64,000 nt of DNA from Lachnospiraceae bacterium. Its GTDB lineage: Bacteria > Bacillota > Clostridia > Lachnospirales > Lachnospiraceae. Below the pieces are notes generated by a model. The model was not told the origin of the DNA, did not search any database, and saw only the letters and a list, made by a program, of their open reading frames with translations. Below are positions 1 through 8,261 of this stretch, piece after piece (position 1 is the stretch's first letter; every line of letters starts with the position of its first letter). Where the stretch lies: contig CABJBM010000019.1 of NCBI GenBank assembly GCA_902363835.1, positions 62,001 through 126,000 on the forward strand. The letters run 5' to 3'. The position numbers and the translations under genes are program-made.

Positions 1-377
1 GTGCGGATGGCCTGCTTAACATCTTCCCTTGTAGGATCCGGATTCTGATCAATTAAGCATTTGCCGCTGATCACCATGCCTGGAATGCAAAAACCGCACT
101 GCACGGCTCCTGCTGCTGCAAACGCATAGACAAACACATCCCGTTCTCTCTGTGTAAACCCTTCGATTGTCTGAACCTTTTTACCCCCCAATTTAGATAA
201 CTTCAGAACGCAGGCGCGGACGGTCTTGCCATCCACAATTACCGTACACGTTCCGCAGGCACCTTCTTTACATCCGTTTTTAACGGAGGTGATACCAAGT
301 TTGTACCGGAGGAAATCCATTAACGCTAAATCTTCCTCTGATTGGTAATCCTTACCGTTGACGTTTACTACAAACAT
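1..377 (-). CDS. Molybdenum hydroxylase 2Fe-2S subunit (xanthine dehydrogenase small-subunit type), 3' end outside window
   Basis: Partial gene: the ATG is at 375-377 and the frame stays open to the window edge (125 codons seen). The first ~50 residues form a plant-type ferredoxin fold with NGCKEGACGTC, the C-x4-C-x2-C ligand pattern of the first [2Fe-2S] cluster, followed by a later Cys in VRACVLK. Then comes VQCGFCIPGMV, typical of the C-terminal four-helix [2Fe-2S] domain. Such subunits pass electrons from a molybdopterin hydroxylase subunit to a flavin subunit or other acceptor; substrates include purines, nicotinate and aldehydes. The substrate cannot be judged because the catalytic subunit is not in the window. 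Family assignment is firm, specific enzyme unknown. Confidence 0.9.
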   Translation of the reverse strand, partial: MFVVNVNGKDYQSEEDLALMDFLRYKLGITSVKNGCKEGACGTCTVIVDGKTVRACVLKLSKLGGKKVQTIEGFTQRERDVFVYAFAAAGAVQCGFCIPGMVISGKCLIDQNPDPTREDVKQAIR

Positions 378-726
378 AATAATACCTCTCTCTCTTTATT
401 CTTGGTTGATATTATATAATCCCGCACATTTTTTTTAATAATACTGTTTTATATAATTTTGTTAAAAAATGGCGTTTGTATTTCTTCATCCACCTACATA
501 TTAACATATAAGTGAGCCAAAAACAATTCTTAATCCGTGAAAATATAAAAAATTTTTAGCCACAAACAAAAATTGTTAGAATACCCGCTTTCCCGCATAA
601 ACAGGAGGTTTTTTGAATTTTATTTATAGATTTTGTCTATAAGTGAACTCTTAAAATAAGGATGATTAATAGTGTTTTCAAACTAATTTTTTGTACCCTG
701 GCAAAATATTTAAAACTTTAAAAATA
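378..726. other. AT-rich intergenic region
   Basis: About 350 bp without a credible gene between the divergent iron-sulfur subunit gene and the promoter at 727. It is strongly AT-rich with many short A and T runs. It must contain the promoter of the minus-strand hydroxylase gene, but I could not assign a convincing -35/-10 pair. No tRNA-like or riboswitch-like structure was recognised. Confidence 0.5.
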
Positions 727-754
727 TTGCAAATTTTGTTGTATGTGCTATAAT
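727..754 (+). promoter_or_regulatory. Sigma-A-type promoter upstream of the DUF523 gene
   Basis: TTGCAA (727-732), a 16-bp spacer and a perfect TATAAT (749-754). Transcription would begin near 761, about 118 nt before the start codon at 879, and would run through the hairpin at 775-807. Confidence 0.6.
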
Positions 755-774
755 AAAAAGAGACTAAAAAGATG

Positions 775-807
775 TCCTCTGGGTTTTTGCCTGGAGGATG
801 TTTTTTT
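775..807 (+). terminator. Leader hairpin with U-run (possible attenuator)
   Basis: TCCTCTGGG (775-783) pairs with CCTGGAGGA (790-798) when two G-U wobbles are allowed, and is followed by seven T (801-807). It lies between the promoter at 727-754 and the gene at 879, so it would be read as a leader terminator or attenuator rather than an end-of-gene terminator. No riboswitch aptamer is recognisable in the roughly 15 nt before it. Confidence 0.45.
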
Positions 808-878
808 ACAAAAAGGTATGAAAGATCTTATAACAGATAGTTAAGCGGGAATTTAAAATCTGCAAAAGGAGGCGGAAG

Positions 879-1346
879 ATGAGCAAAGAAAAAGAAAGCA
901 TTCTGGTAAGTGCCTGCCTGCTGGGCGTTAACTGCCGTTATGACGGCAGAAACGGCATGGAAAACGGTCTTATAGATCTTATGAATAAATACAATCTGAT
1001 ACCGGTCTGTCCGGAGCAGCTTGGAGGCCTGGAAACGCCCAGAGAGCCTGCAGAACAGCTTGATCCGGGGAAAACAGGGAATCCTTATGAGATCCGTGTG
1101 GTGAACCGGTCCGGAAAGGATGTGACGGACAGCTTTGTAAAGGGAGCGGAAGAGACCTTGAAGCTGGCCAGGCTTTACGGCTGTAAACGGGCTATTTTAA
1201 AAGAGCGGAGTCCGTCCTGCGGTCATGGGTATATTTATGATGGAACGTTTTCAGGGACAAAGGTTCCCGGAAGCGGTGTGACCGCAAGGCTTTTGGAGGA
1301 AAACGGAATTCATGTGTCAGGAGAAACCAGCATAGGGTCCTTTTAA
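879..1346 (+). CDS. DUF523 family protein
   Basis: 155 residues, the usual length of stand-alone DUF523 proteins (YbbK-like). Diagnostic patterns are the N-terminal VSACLLGVNCRYDG with two conserved Cys, PVCPEQLGGL at about 42-51, and the C-terminal half with CKRAILKERSPSCG. The biochemical function of the family is not established; conserved Cys residues suggest metal or iron-sulfur binding (inference). The start is supported by AAAGGAGG seven bases upstream. It sits 48 bp before the HD-domain gene, which has its own strong ribosome-binding site, so the two are probably cotranscribed from the promoter at 727. Confidence 0.88.
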   Translation: MSKEKESILVSACLLGVNCRYDGRNGMENGLIDLMNKYNLIPVCPEQLGGLETPREPAEQLDPGKTGNPYEIRVVNRSGKDVTDSFVKGAEETLKLARLYGCKRAILKERSPSCGHGYIYDGTFSGTKVPGSGVTARLLEENGIHVSGETSIGSF

Positions 1347-1394
1347 AGGAACCAAAGGCTTAAAATTTTATAAACAGGAGAAAGAGGAGGAACT

Positions 1395-1976
1395 ATGAAG
1401 ACAGCAATCACAAGGCAACAGGCACTGGAATTACTTACAAAATATAACAAGGAGCCGTTTCACTTACTTCACGGTCTGACTGTGGAAGGAGTGATGCGCT
1501 GGTACGCAGGGGAAATGGGATTTGGGTCTGAGGAAGAATTCTGGGGAATTGCCGGACTTCTTCATGATGTGGATTTTGAGCAGTACCCGGAGGAACACTG
1601 CAAGAAAGCACCGGAGCTTCTTTCTGAGATCGGGGCGGAGGAAGAGCTGGTCCACGCCATATGCAGCCATGGCTACGGCATCTGTTCTGATGTAAAGCCG
1701 GAGCATATGATGGAAAAGATCATGTTTGCGGCGGACGAACTGACCGGACTTATCGGAGCGGCAGCCAGAATGCGCCCTTCAAAAAGTGTCATGGATTTAG
1801 AAGTCTCCAGCTTAAAGAAAAAATATAAGGACAAGCGGTTTGCGGCAGGTTGTTCCAGGGAAGTGATCGCATCAGGCGCAGAGAATCTGGGCTGGACTCT
1901 TGATGAGCTGTTTGAGAAAACCATTCTTGCAATGCGCTCCTGTGAGGATAAAATAAACCAGGAAATGGGAGAGTAA
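1395..1976 (+). CDS. HD-domain (HDIG-type) hydrolase
   Basis: 193 residues containing a metal-dependent phosphohydrolase HD signature: an early His in LLHGLTVEG, the HD pair in LLHDVDFEQ, a further His in ICSHGYG, and a late Asp in FAADELTGL. Proteins of this size annotated HDIG or 'HD domain-containing' are cytoplasmic; individual substrates (nucleotides, phosphoesters) are mostly unknown. AGGAGAAAGAGGAGG precedes the ATG. It follows the DUF523 gene and is followed by the aspartate kinase, which has its own promoter. The family call is sure, the substrate is not. Confidence 0.85.
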   Translation: MKTAITRQQALELLTKYNKEPFHLLHGLTVEGVMRWYAGEMGFGSEEEFWGIAGLLHDVDFEQYPEEHCKKAPELLSEIGAEEELVHAICSHGYGICSDVKPEHMMEKIMFAADELTGLIGAAARMRPSKSVMDLEVSSLKKKYKDKRFAAGCSREVIASGAENLGWTLDELFEKTILAMRSCEDKINQEMGE

Positions 1977-1978
1977 AT

Positions 1979-2008
1979 TTATGCATAAAAATGGAAAATT
2001 ATGCATAA
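1979..2008. promoter_or_regulatory. Two palindromes TTATGCATAA spaced 20 bp, candidate operator for aspartate kinase
   Basis: Perfect 10-bp palindromes TTATGCATAA at 1979-1988 and 1999-2008, start-to-start distance exactly 20 bp (two helical turns), ending 14 bp before the -35 box of the aspartate kinase promoter. The cognate regulator is unknown. Confidence 0.45.
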
Positions 2009-2022
2009 GTCGTGAAAAATAC

Positions 2023-2051
2023 TTGACAGCTGGTAGCAATTAGGATATTAT
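2023..2051 (+). promoter_or_regulatory. Promoter of aspartate kinase gene
   Basis: TTGACA (2023-2028), 17-bp spacer, TATTAT (2046-2051). A consensus-like housekeeping promoter 48 bp upstream of the start codon. Confidence 0.7.
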
Positions 2052-2098
2052 TTCCGTTAAATATGTAATAATAACCTGTATCAGAGGAGAAAAGCGCT

Positions 2099-3421
2099 AT
2101 GAAAAAAGTTGTGAAATTCGGAGGAAGCTCTTTAGCCAGCGCAAAGCAATTTAAGAAGGTTGGCGATATCATCCGCGGGGATAAGAGCAGACGGTTTGTA
2201 GTACCGTCAGCGCCTGGCAAACGAAATGACAAGGATGAAAAGGTTACAGATCTGTTATACCAGTGCTATGATGCGGCAGCAGATGGAAAAAGCTATAAAA
2301 AGATTCTGGAAAAAATCAAGGAACGCTATATGGAAATCATTGACGGTCTTGATCTTAACCTGAATCTGGATCATGAGTTTGAAACCATTGAAGAAAATTT
2401 CCTTAAAAAGGCAGGGCGTGATTATGCTGCTTCCAGAGGAGAGTACTTAAATGGACTGGTGATGGCGGAGTATTTGGGCTACGAATTCATTGATGCGGCT
2501 GAAGTGATCTTCTTTGATGCAGACGGCAGTTTTAATGCGGACCTTACCAATAAGGAGCTTGGAGAACGGCTGGAGCATGTGGAACGGGGGGTGATCCCGG
2601 GCTTTTACGGGGCAAAGCAGGATGGAACCATAAAGACCTTTTCCAGAGGCGGTTCTGATGTGACCGGTTCCATTGTTGCAAAGGCCATTCATGCGGATAT
2701 GTATGAAAACTGGACGGATGTTTCCGGTTTCCTGGTGGCTGATCCCAGGATCATCAAGAATCCTGAGGTCATTGAGACCATTACATACCGGGAACTGAGA
2801 GAGCTTGCCTATATGGGGGCCAGCGTTCTCCATGAGGATGCCATTTTCCCGGTGAGAAAAGAAGGAATCCCAATTAACATACGGAACACCAATAAACCGG
2901 AGGACAAGGGAACCCTGATTGTGGAAAGCACCTGCAGAAAACCTCATTATACCATTACGGGAATTGCGGGAAAAAAGGGCTTCTGTTCCATTAACATTGA
3001 AAAGGCCATGATGAACGCTGAGGTGGGCTTTGGGAGAAAGGTTCTGGAGGTATTTGAAAAGTTCCACATTTCCTTTGAGCATATGCCGTCAGGAATTGAT
3101 ACCATGACCGTATTTGTTCATCAGTCGGAATTTGAAGAGTATGAGCAGTCCGTTATCGCAGGGATTCACAGGGCAGTGGAGCCTGATTTCCTTGAAATGG
3201 AATCAGATCTTGCGCTGGTCGCAGTGGTTGGCCGGGGCATGAAGGCAACCAGAGGGACTGCCGGAAGGATCTTTTCAGCTCTTGCCCATGCCAGAGTCAA
3301 CGTAAAGATGATTGACCAGGGTTCCAGTGAGCTTAACATCATCATTGGGGTGAAAAACGCAGATTTTGAAGAAGCCATTAAGGCGATTTATGATATATTT
3401 ATTATGACTGAGGTTCATTAA
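2099..3421 (+). CDS. lysC: Aspartate kinase (aspartokinase)
   Basis: 440 residues. Phosphorylates L-aspartate with ATP, the first step to lysine/diaminopimelate, threonine and methionine (EC 2.7.2.4). The N-terminal amino-acid-kinase domain starts with VVKFGGSSLAS (residues 4-14) and contains FSRGGSDVTGS and the aspartate-binding region around ENWTDVSGF. From about residue 290 there are two ACT regulatory domains, the second containing VVGRGMK and GSSELNIIIGV. These normally give feedback inhibition by lysine and/or threonine; which effector acts here is not visible. GAGGAGAAAAGCGCT precedes the ATG. It is a single-gene unit with its own promoter and a terminator directly after the stop codon. 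Confidence 0.93.
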   Translation: MKKVVKFGGSSLASAKQFKKVGDIIRGDKSRRFVVPSAPGKRNDKDEKVTDLLYQCYDAAADGKSYKKILEKIKERYMEIIDGLDLNLNLDHEFETIEENFLKKAGRDYAASRGEYLNGLVMAEYLGYEFIDAAEVIFFDADGSFNADLTNKELGERLEHVERGVIPGFYGAKQDGTIKTFSRGGSDVTGSIVAKAIHADMYENWTDVSGFLVADPRIIKNPEVIETITYRELRELAYMGASVLHEDAIFPVRKEGIPINIRNTNKPEDKGTLIVESTCRKPHYTITGIAGKKGFCSINIEKAMMNAEVGFGRKVLEVFEKFHISFEHMPSGIDTMTVFVHQSEFEEYEQSVIAGIHRAVEPDFLEMESDLALVAVVGRGMKATRGTAGRIFSALAHARVNVKMIDQGSSELNIIIGVKNADFEEAIKAIYDIFIMTEVH

Positions 3422-3422
3422 A

Positions 3423-3461
3423 AAACAGGCTGAAGGGAAGTTCCTGACAGCCTGTTTTTTT
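3423..3461 (+). terminator. Rho-independent terminator after aspartate kinase
   Basis: AAACAGGCTG (3423-3432) pairs with CAGCCTGTTT (3448-3457), followed by a T-run to 3461. It may work in both directions since the opposite operon ends at 3508. Confidence 0.85.
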
Positions 3462-3507
3462 CTTACTCTTTCCTTGCGGGGTTCCGCTCATTCCCCTTAT
3501 TTTCCTA

Positions 3508-5127
3508 TCACCTCATCAGATACATTCTGGCTTCATATGGTCGGAGCACATCTGGCAGGCCTTCATCCGTGTAAGAACTGATCAGCAGCCTTTTTTCACG
3601 GTCAAACTCCTTAAGAAGCTGCAAATGAACCGTATCACCGTAAAAGTTGCATATTACAAGCAGGGTAGTTTCTTCCAGTGTACGGGTATAGGCAAATATG
3701 CTGGGATCTTCGGGCAGCAGGAGCTGGTATTTCCCATCCACGAATACATCATGGGTTTTTCTTAACTCAATCAGTTTCCGGTAAAGGTAAAAGATAGAAG
3801 TTTCATCCGCAAGTGCCGCCTCAGCATTGATTTCCAAATAGTTTGGATTCACCTTAAGCCAGGGGATTCCCTTTGTAAATCCGGCTTCTTTGTCCCTGCT
3901 CCACTGCATGGGCGTTCTCGCATTGTCCCGGCCTTTTGCATAGATGGACTCCATGATGTCCTCTTTTTTATATCCGGCCTCTGTTCTTTCCCCATATATA
4001 TTTAAAATCTCAATATCCCGGTAATCTTCCATATCATATTTTACATTGGTCATTCCCAGTTCTTCGCCCTGGTAGATATAGGGTGTGCCCTGCATTCCGT
4101 GAAGGAGGATTGCAAGCATTTTGGCCGATTCTGTCCGGTATTCCTTATCATTTCCCCAGCGGGATACAATTCTCGGCAGATCGTGGTTGTTCCAGAACAG
4201 GCTGTTCCAGCCTTTGCAGTAAAGAGCCTCCTGCCAGGTGGATAAGATCCGCTTTAATTCCAGAAACGGAAGAGGGGCTAAGTCCCATTTTTCTCCGCCC
4301 TTTTTCTGGTCAAGGCAGATATGTTCAAACTGGAATACCATGGAAAGCTCACTGCCGTCCGGATTGCTGTAAAGCAGGGCGTTTTCCGGATTTGCACTCC
4401 ATGCTTCCCCTACTGTGACAAGATCCCGTTTCTGAAAGGTCTCTCTGCTTAACTCCTGTATAAAGGCGTGAAGCTTTGGGCCGTCAGCTGTGATCAGCCA
4501 GTCAGGATCCTTTGCCACACAATCAATGACATCCAGCCGGAAGCCGCCTACTCCTTTTTCTATCCACCAAAGGATCATATCCCGGATTTCCCTGCGTACT
4601 TTTGGGTTTTCCCAGTTAAGATCCGGCTGCTTCACTGAAAACTGATGGAAATAGTATTGGCCAAGCTTTGGAACCCACTCCCAGGCTGAGCCGCCAAAAG
4701 CAGCCCTTAACCCATTGGGAGTAACGCCTTCCACCCCATCCCTCCACACATAATAATCATGATAGGGATTATCCTTACTTTTTTTCGCTTCCATAAACCA
4801 TGGATGTTCATCGGAAGAATGATTTAAAACAAGATCCATGATAATGCGGATCCCATGTTTGCCAGCCTTTTCAATCAGCTCTTCCATGTCCTTTAAGCTT
4901 CCGAACACGGGATCAATATCCTGGTAATCGGATATATCATAACCATTGTCATCCTGAGGGGAACAATAGACTGGAGAGAGCCAGAGCGCATCCACCCCCA
5001 GCGTTTCCAGATAATCAAGTCTGGAGATGATGCCCTGTAAGTCTCCGATCCCATCACCGTTGCTGTCCTGAAAGCTTTTGGGATAAATCTGATATACAAC
5101 TGCTTGTTTCCACCATGTTCTGTCCAT
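3508..5127 (-). CDS. GH13 alpha-glucosidase (oligo-1,6-glucosidase type)
   Basis: 539 residues, no signal peptide, so cytoplasmic. The four GH13 regions are present: DLVLNHSSDEH (98-108), GFRLDVID with nucleophile D199, VTVGEAW with acid/base E241, and WNNHDLPR with D316. The QIYPKSFQDSNGDGIGDL N-terminus and length place it in the GH13_31-like group hydrolysing non-reducing-end alpha-glucosides such as isomaltose, maltose or related oligosaccharides. It is the last gene of the ABC-transporter operon, 16 bp after the MalG-type permease, so it probably cleaves the imported sugar. A trehalose-6-phosphate hydrolase is less likely because the transporter is ABC type and does not phosphorylate its substrate. 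Confidence 0.87.
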   Translation of the reverse strand: MDRTWWKQAVVYQIYPKSFQDSNGDGIGDLQGIISRLDYLETLGVDALWLSPVYCSPQDDNGYDISDYQDIDPVFGSLKDMEELIEKAGKHGIRIIMDLVLNHSSDEHPWFMEAKKSKDNPYHDYYVWRDGVEGVTPNGLRAAFGGSAWEWVPKLGQYYFHQFSVKQPDLNWENPKVRREIRDMILWWIEKGVGGFRLDVIDCVAKDPDWLITADGPKLHAFIQELSRETFQKRDLVTVGEAWSANPENALLYSNPDGSELSMVFQFEHICLDQKKGGEKWDLAPLPFLELKRILSTWQEALYCKGWNSLFWNNHDLPRIVSRWGNDKEYRTESAKMLAILLHGMQGTPYIYQGEELGMTNVKYDMEDYRDIEILNIYGERTEAGYKKEDIMESIYAKGRDNARTPMQWSRDKEAGFTKGIPWLKVNPNYLEINAEAALADETSIFYLYRKLIELRKTHDVFVDGKYQLLLPEDPSIFAYTRTLEETTLLVICNFYGDTVHLQLLKEFDREKRLLISSYTDEGLPDVLRPYEARMYLMR

Positions 5128-5143
5128 TTTCGTCTCTCTTTCT

Positions 5144-5974
5144 TTAAGCTTTTACAGAACCGCTAGTCACTCCTGCAATAATCCATTTCTGACAAAAAAC
5201 ATATACAGCTAAAATTGGCAGCAGCACCATTAAATACGAGGCAAAGGCAAGGTTATACTGGGTGGAGAACTGGCCTTTAAACACATACTGGGCTAACTGC
5301 AGGGTTTGCTGGCTTGCATCGCTGAGCAAAACCAGGGGCATCAGGAAGTCATTCCAGGTCCACATAAAGGACAGGATTGCCACCGTAGCGCTCATTGGCT
5401 TTAGCAGAGGAAATATAATGCGCCAAAAAGTCTGGAACGTATCCGCCCCATCAATCCTTGCTGCCTCCTCCAGGGCCTCGGGCAGGGATTTGATGTATCC
5501 CGAATAAAGAAATGTATTCATGGGAAGTCCGAATATTATGTAAATCAAGGTGATTCCATAGATGTTATCCAAATGAAAAGAGGAGGCCTGTTTTACCAGA
5601 GGAAGCATAATCACATTAAATGGGATAAACATGGCACTGATAAAATAATAATACATGAGATTAAAAAACCTGCTTTTATCCTTATTGCGTATGATGGCAT
5701 AAGCTGCCATGGAATTGGTCAGGATGGTAAACACCAGATTAATGCCTGTAATAAAAAATGTATTGAAAAATTTTCTTGGATAGTCTGTCAATTCCCATGC
5801 CTTTGAAAAATTCTCAAAGTGGAGGGAAGCAGGAAGGGCCAGTATATTTTCCATATCCGACGGCGATTTCAAGGCGATTACCACAGTAATATAAAGGGGG
5901 CCCAGGATAATCAAAACAGCAATGGCAGCCAGAAGGATTGTCAGGGGCCAGTTGGTCTTTTCTTTCCCTTTCAT
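5144..5974 (-). CDS. Carbohydrate ABC transporter permease, MalG/LacG type
   Basis: 276 residues with about six membrane segments. The EAA loop, contacting the ATPase, reads EALEEAARIDGAD at about 172-184. The C-terminus is typical of the MalG group (QKWIIAGVTSGSVKA). It forms the membrane channel with the preceding permease. Its start codon ATG overlaps the end of the upstream permease (shared position 5974), indicating translational coupling. No ATPase is encoded in the operon, so a shared MsmK/UgpC-type ATPase elsewhere is presumably used, as is common for such systems in Firmicutes. Confidence 0.92.
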   Translation of the reverse strand: MKGKEKTNWPLTILLAAIAVLIILGPLYITVVIALKSPSDMENILALPASLHFENFSKAWELTDYPRKFFNTFFITGINLVFTILTNSMAAYAIIRNKDKSRFFNLMYYYFISAMFIPFNVIMLPLVKQASSFHLDNIYGITLIYIIFGLPMNTFLYSGYIKSLPEALEEAARIDGADTFQTFWRIIFPLLKPMSATVAILSFMWTWNDFLMPLVLLSDASQQTLQLAQYVFKGQFSTQYNLAFASYLMVLLPILAVYVFCQKWIIAGVTSGSVKA

Positions 5975-6852
5975 CAGTTTATTTTCGCCTCCCTTTTTTC
6001 TAATATCTTTAGCTGGAATATGGAAATTGACGCCACAACCAAAAATAAGATAACGGCATTGGCTGACTGGTAGGCAAACTGTCCGCCATCAAATCCCCTC
6101 TTATAAATCAACATGGAGATGGTAGTGGTTGCGGTTCCGGGCCCTCCCCCTGTCATTGCCATGATCTGGTCAAATGCCATGAGAAAGCTTTTGACACTCA
6201 ATACCATATTGATGGTAAAAAAGGGGGCAATCAATGGGAAGGTGATCCTGGCAAACCGCTGGAGGCCAACGGCACCGTCTACGGATGCTGCGTCATAAAT
6301 ATCTTTATCCACGGTCTGAAGGCCGGAGAGGTATATCATGGTGTTAAAGGCCATGGATTGCCAGACGGTAACAAATAAAACCCCCAGCCATGCTTTGCCG
6401 GTTCCCAGGATATTGACGCTCAGCGCGCCGATCCCAGCCGATTTTCCCAATCCTGGAATGATATTGCCAAAGATAAAGTTAAATACAAAACCAATGATCA
6501 GGGTTCCCAGCATATATGGCAGGAAATACAGGGCCTTTAAAAGGTTCTTTCCCAGAATTTTTCCATTGAGTCCGCATGCCAGCGCCAGGCTTAAAACGTT
6601 GACAAGGACAGTGGCAGAAAGTGCAAACTGAAAGGTAAAACCATAGGCCTGCCTTATGGAAGGATCTTTAAAAAACTGCAGGAAGTTTTTAAAGCCGATA
6701 AACTCCCAGCTCCCATAGCCCTTCCAGTTGGTAAAGCTGTAAAAGATACCCATGAAAAAGGGGACCGTATGGAATAAAAAGAACAGCGCTGCCATGGGAA
6801 CTACCATAAGATAGAACGCTGGACTGATAAGGTTACTTCTATTTTTCTTCAA
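5974..6852 (-). CDS. Sugar ABC transporter permease, MalF/LacF type
   Basis: 292 residues. It starts with a cytoplasmic stretch, then a first membrane segment around YLMVVPMAALFFLFHTVPF, and has six predicted segments in total. The EAA-like loop reads IYDAASVDGAVGLQRF near 185-200. The length and lack of a large periplasmic loop fit the Gram-positive LacF/UgpA group. It lies 24 bp after the binding-protein gene and overlaps the next permease. Substrate inferred from the operon: an alpha-glucoside oligosaccharide. Confidence 0.92.
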   Translation of the reverse strand: MKKNRSNLISPAFYLMVVPMAALFFLFHTVPFFMGIFYSFTNWKGYGSWEFIGFKNFLQFFKDPSIRQAYGFTFQFALSATVLVNVLSLALACGLNGKILGKNLLKALYFLPYMLGTLIIGFVFNFIFGNIIPGLGKSAGIGALSVNILGTGKAWLGVLFVTVWQSMAFNTMIYLSGLQTVDKDIYDAASVDGAVGLQRFARITFPLIAPFFTINMVLSVKSFLMAFDQIMAMTGGGPGTATTTISMLIYKRGFDGGQFAYQSANAVILFLVVASISIFQLKILEKREAKIN

Positions 6853-6876
6853 CGCGTTATCCTCCTTTTGGCTGAT

Positions 6877-8163
6877 TTACCGGGTGTTGAGGATATCGTA
6901 CTGTTCATCACATTTTTTCAGTATTGTGGCAATGTTCTCGCCTTCATCCATACCATTTGCCCTGTTTAAAAAGAACTCGGATAAAATCGCTGACAGATTA
7001 TAGCCGTTGGGATAATAATGGTCTACAAAATCCGTAACCTTTCCGTCTGCAATGTCTTTGGCAAGGCCGGCAACCGAAGCATCTTTCTGCACAACGCCTT
7101 CTACCGGTGAAAATGCAAACTGCTCGTTTACGTAAAGCTGGCTGTTTTCCGGTTCCAGCATAAATGCCACAAAACGTTTGGCAGCTTCCGGGTTTTTACA
7201 CTGGTTTGTCACCATAAGCATGACGTCGATGCCGGATACCACTTTATTTTTACTCTTATCATTGGTTGCCGGATAAGCAAACATATCAAGATGAATGGAT
7301 TCGTTGGTTTTTTTGATTTCCGGTACGGTCCACACGCCGTTGATCAGCATTGCGGCTTCGCCGTTTGCAAAGCTGCGGTTGCCGTCATCATAGGATGTTC
7401 CCATAAAGTCTGTCTGGGCATAATTCACCAGCTTGCTGTACTTTTCCAAAACCTCTTCATGAGTGCCTAAAAAGGTTGCTGTTCCTTCTTTCTTTGCCTC
7501 TAAAAATCCTTCGGGCTGCATTGCGGGAGCCAGTGAATTCCAGGAAGGAAGAATGGTCCAGTTATCCTTAAAGCTTAACTCAAAGGGCTGGATTCCCGCT
7601 GCGGTCAGCTTTTCGCATACCTCAATCAATTCATCCCAGGTCTTGGGAACTTGAACGCCTGCTTTCTGAAACAGATCCACATTATAGATAATTCCGGAAG
7701 CATTGGAAGCAAACGGGATGCCGTATGCTTTTTCTTCTTTGTCCCCATTGATATCATAAACCATCTGCATATAAGAGCTGTTTATGGTCTTTAAAACCTC
7801 CTGGTCACTTAAATCCAGTAAAATGCCTGCTTCCGTAAGTTCCGTATAGGTGTTGTCGCCCCCATAGGCGATGATATCAGGTAAATCATCCTTGGTCATC
7901 CTGGTCTTTAATACGGTTCCGGCATCTGCCGGGGAATTGAGGGTAACCTGGACATCCGTATTCTGTGAGTTGAATTTATCCACCAGCTTTTGCATGGTAG
8001 ATACATTTTCCATTTTTGAAGAGAAAAATTCCAGATGTGTGACTCCGGAATCAGAACTCTTTCCTGAGGTTTTGCCTGTTCCGCTGCATCCTGCAGCCAG
8101 CATCACTGCCATGGAACAGGTTAAACCAACTGCCAATATTTTTTTCGTTTTCATATACATCAT
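6877..8163 (-). CDS. Extracellular sugar-binding lipoprotein (ABC solute-binding family 1)
   Basis: 428 residues. The first ~26 residues are a lipoprotein signal: basic MKTKK, hydrophobic core, then lipobox LAAGC with the Cys near residue 26. The rest has the pattern of family-1 solute-binding proteins (LEFFSSKMENVSTMQKLVDKF at the N-lobe, GIPFASNASGIIYN, and NGEAAMLINGVW). It would capture oligosaccharide outside the membrane and deliver it to the two permeases. MMYMK offers three start codons; AAAGGG lies just upstream of the first two, so 8163 or 8160 is most likely. A 98-bp gap separates it from the response-regulator gene, leaving room for a regulated promoter. Confidence 0.92.
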   Translation of the reverse strand: MMYMKTKKILAVGLTCSMAVMLAAGCSGTGKTSGKSSDSGVTHLEFFSSKMENVSTMQKLVDKFNSQNTDVQVTLNSPADAGTVLKTRMTKDDLPDIIAYGGDNTYTELTEAGILLDLSDQEVLKTINSSYMQMVYDINGDKEEKAYGIPFASNASGIIYNVDLFQKAGVQVPKTWDELIEVCEKLTAAGIQPFELSFKDNWTILPSWNSLAPAMQPEGFLEAKKEGTATFLGTHEEVLEKYSKLVNYAQTDFMGTSYDDGNRSFANGEAAMLINGVWTVPEIKKTNESIHLDMFAYPATNDKSKNKVVSGIDVMLMVTNQCKNPEAAKRFVAFMLEPENSQLYVNEQFAFSPVEGVVQKDASVAGLAKDIADGKVTDFVDHYYPNGYNLSAILSEFFLNRANGMDEGENIATILKKCDEQYDILNTR

Positions 8164-8242
8164 CTCGCCCTTTCTGTTTCCTGATTATTTGGTAGTACCA
8201 GTATACAAAACAAATGGAGGTCCCCTATATAAGGTATCTGAG

Positions 8243-8258
8243 ATGTTTTGTAAAACAT
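8243..8258. promoter_or_regulatory. 16-bp dyad between response regulator and binding-protein genes
   Basis: ATGTTTTGTAAAACAT, palindromic except for its central two bases. It begins 80 bp upstream of the binding-protein start and ends four bases before the stop codon of the response-regulator gene. It could be a YesN-type operator site or simply a small hairpin. Confidence 0.3.
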
Positions 8259-8261
8259 TTT

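Noticed and set aside
2447..3082. 211-codon open frame antisense to aspartate kinase
   Set aside because: It is the complement of a well-supported kinase gene, has no ribosome-binding site and no recognisable domain.
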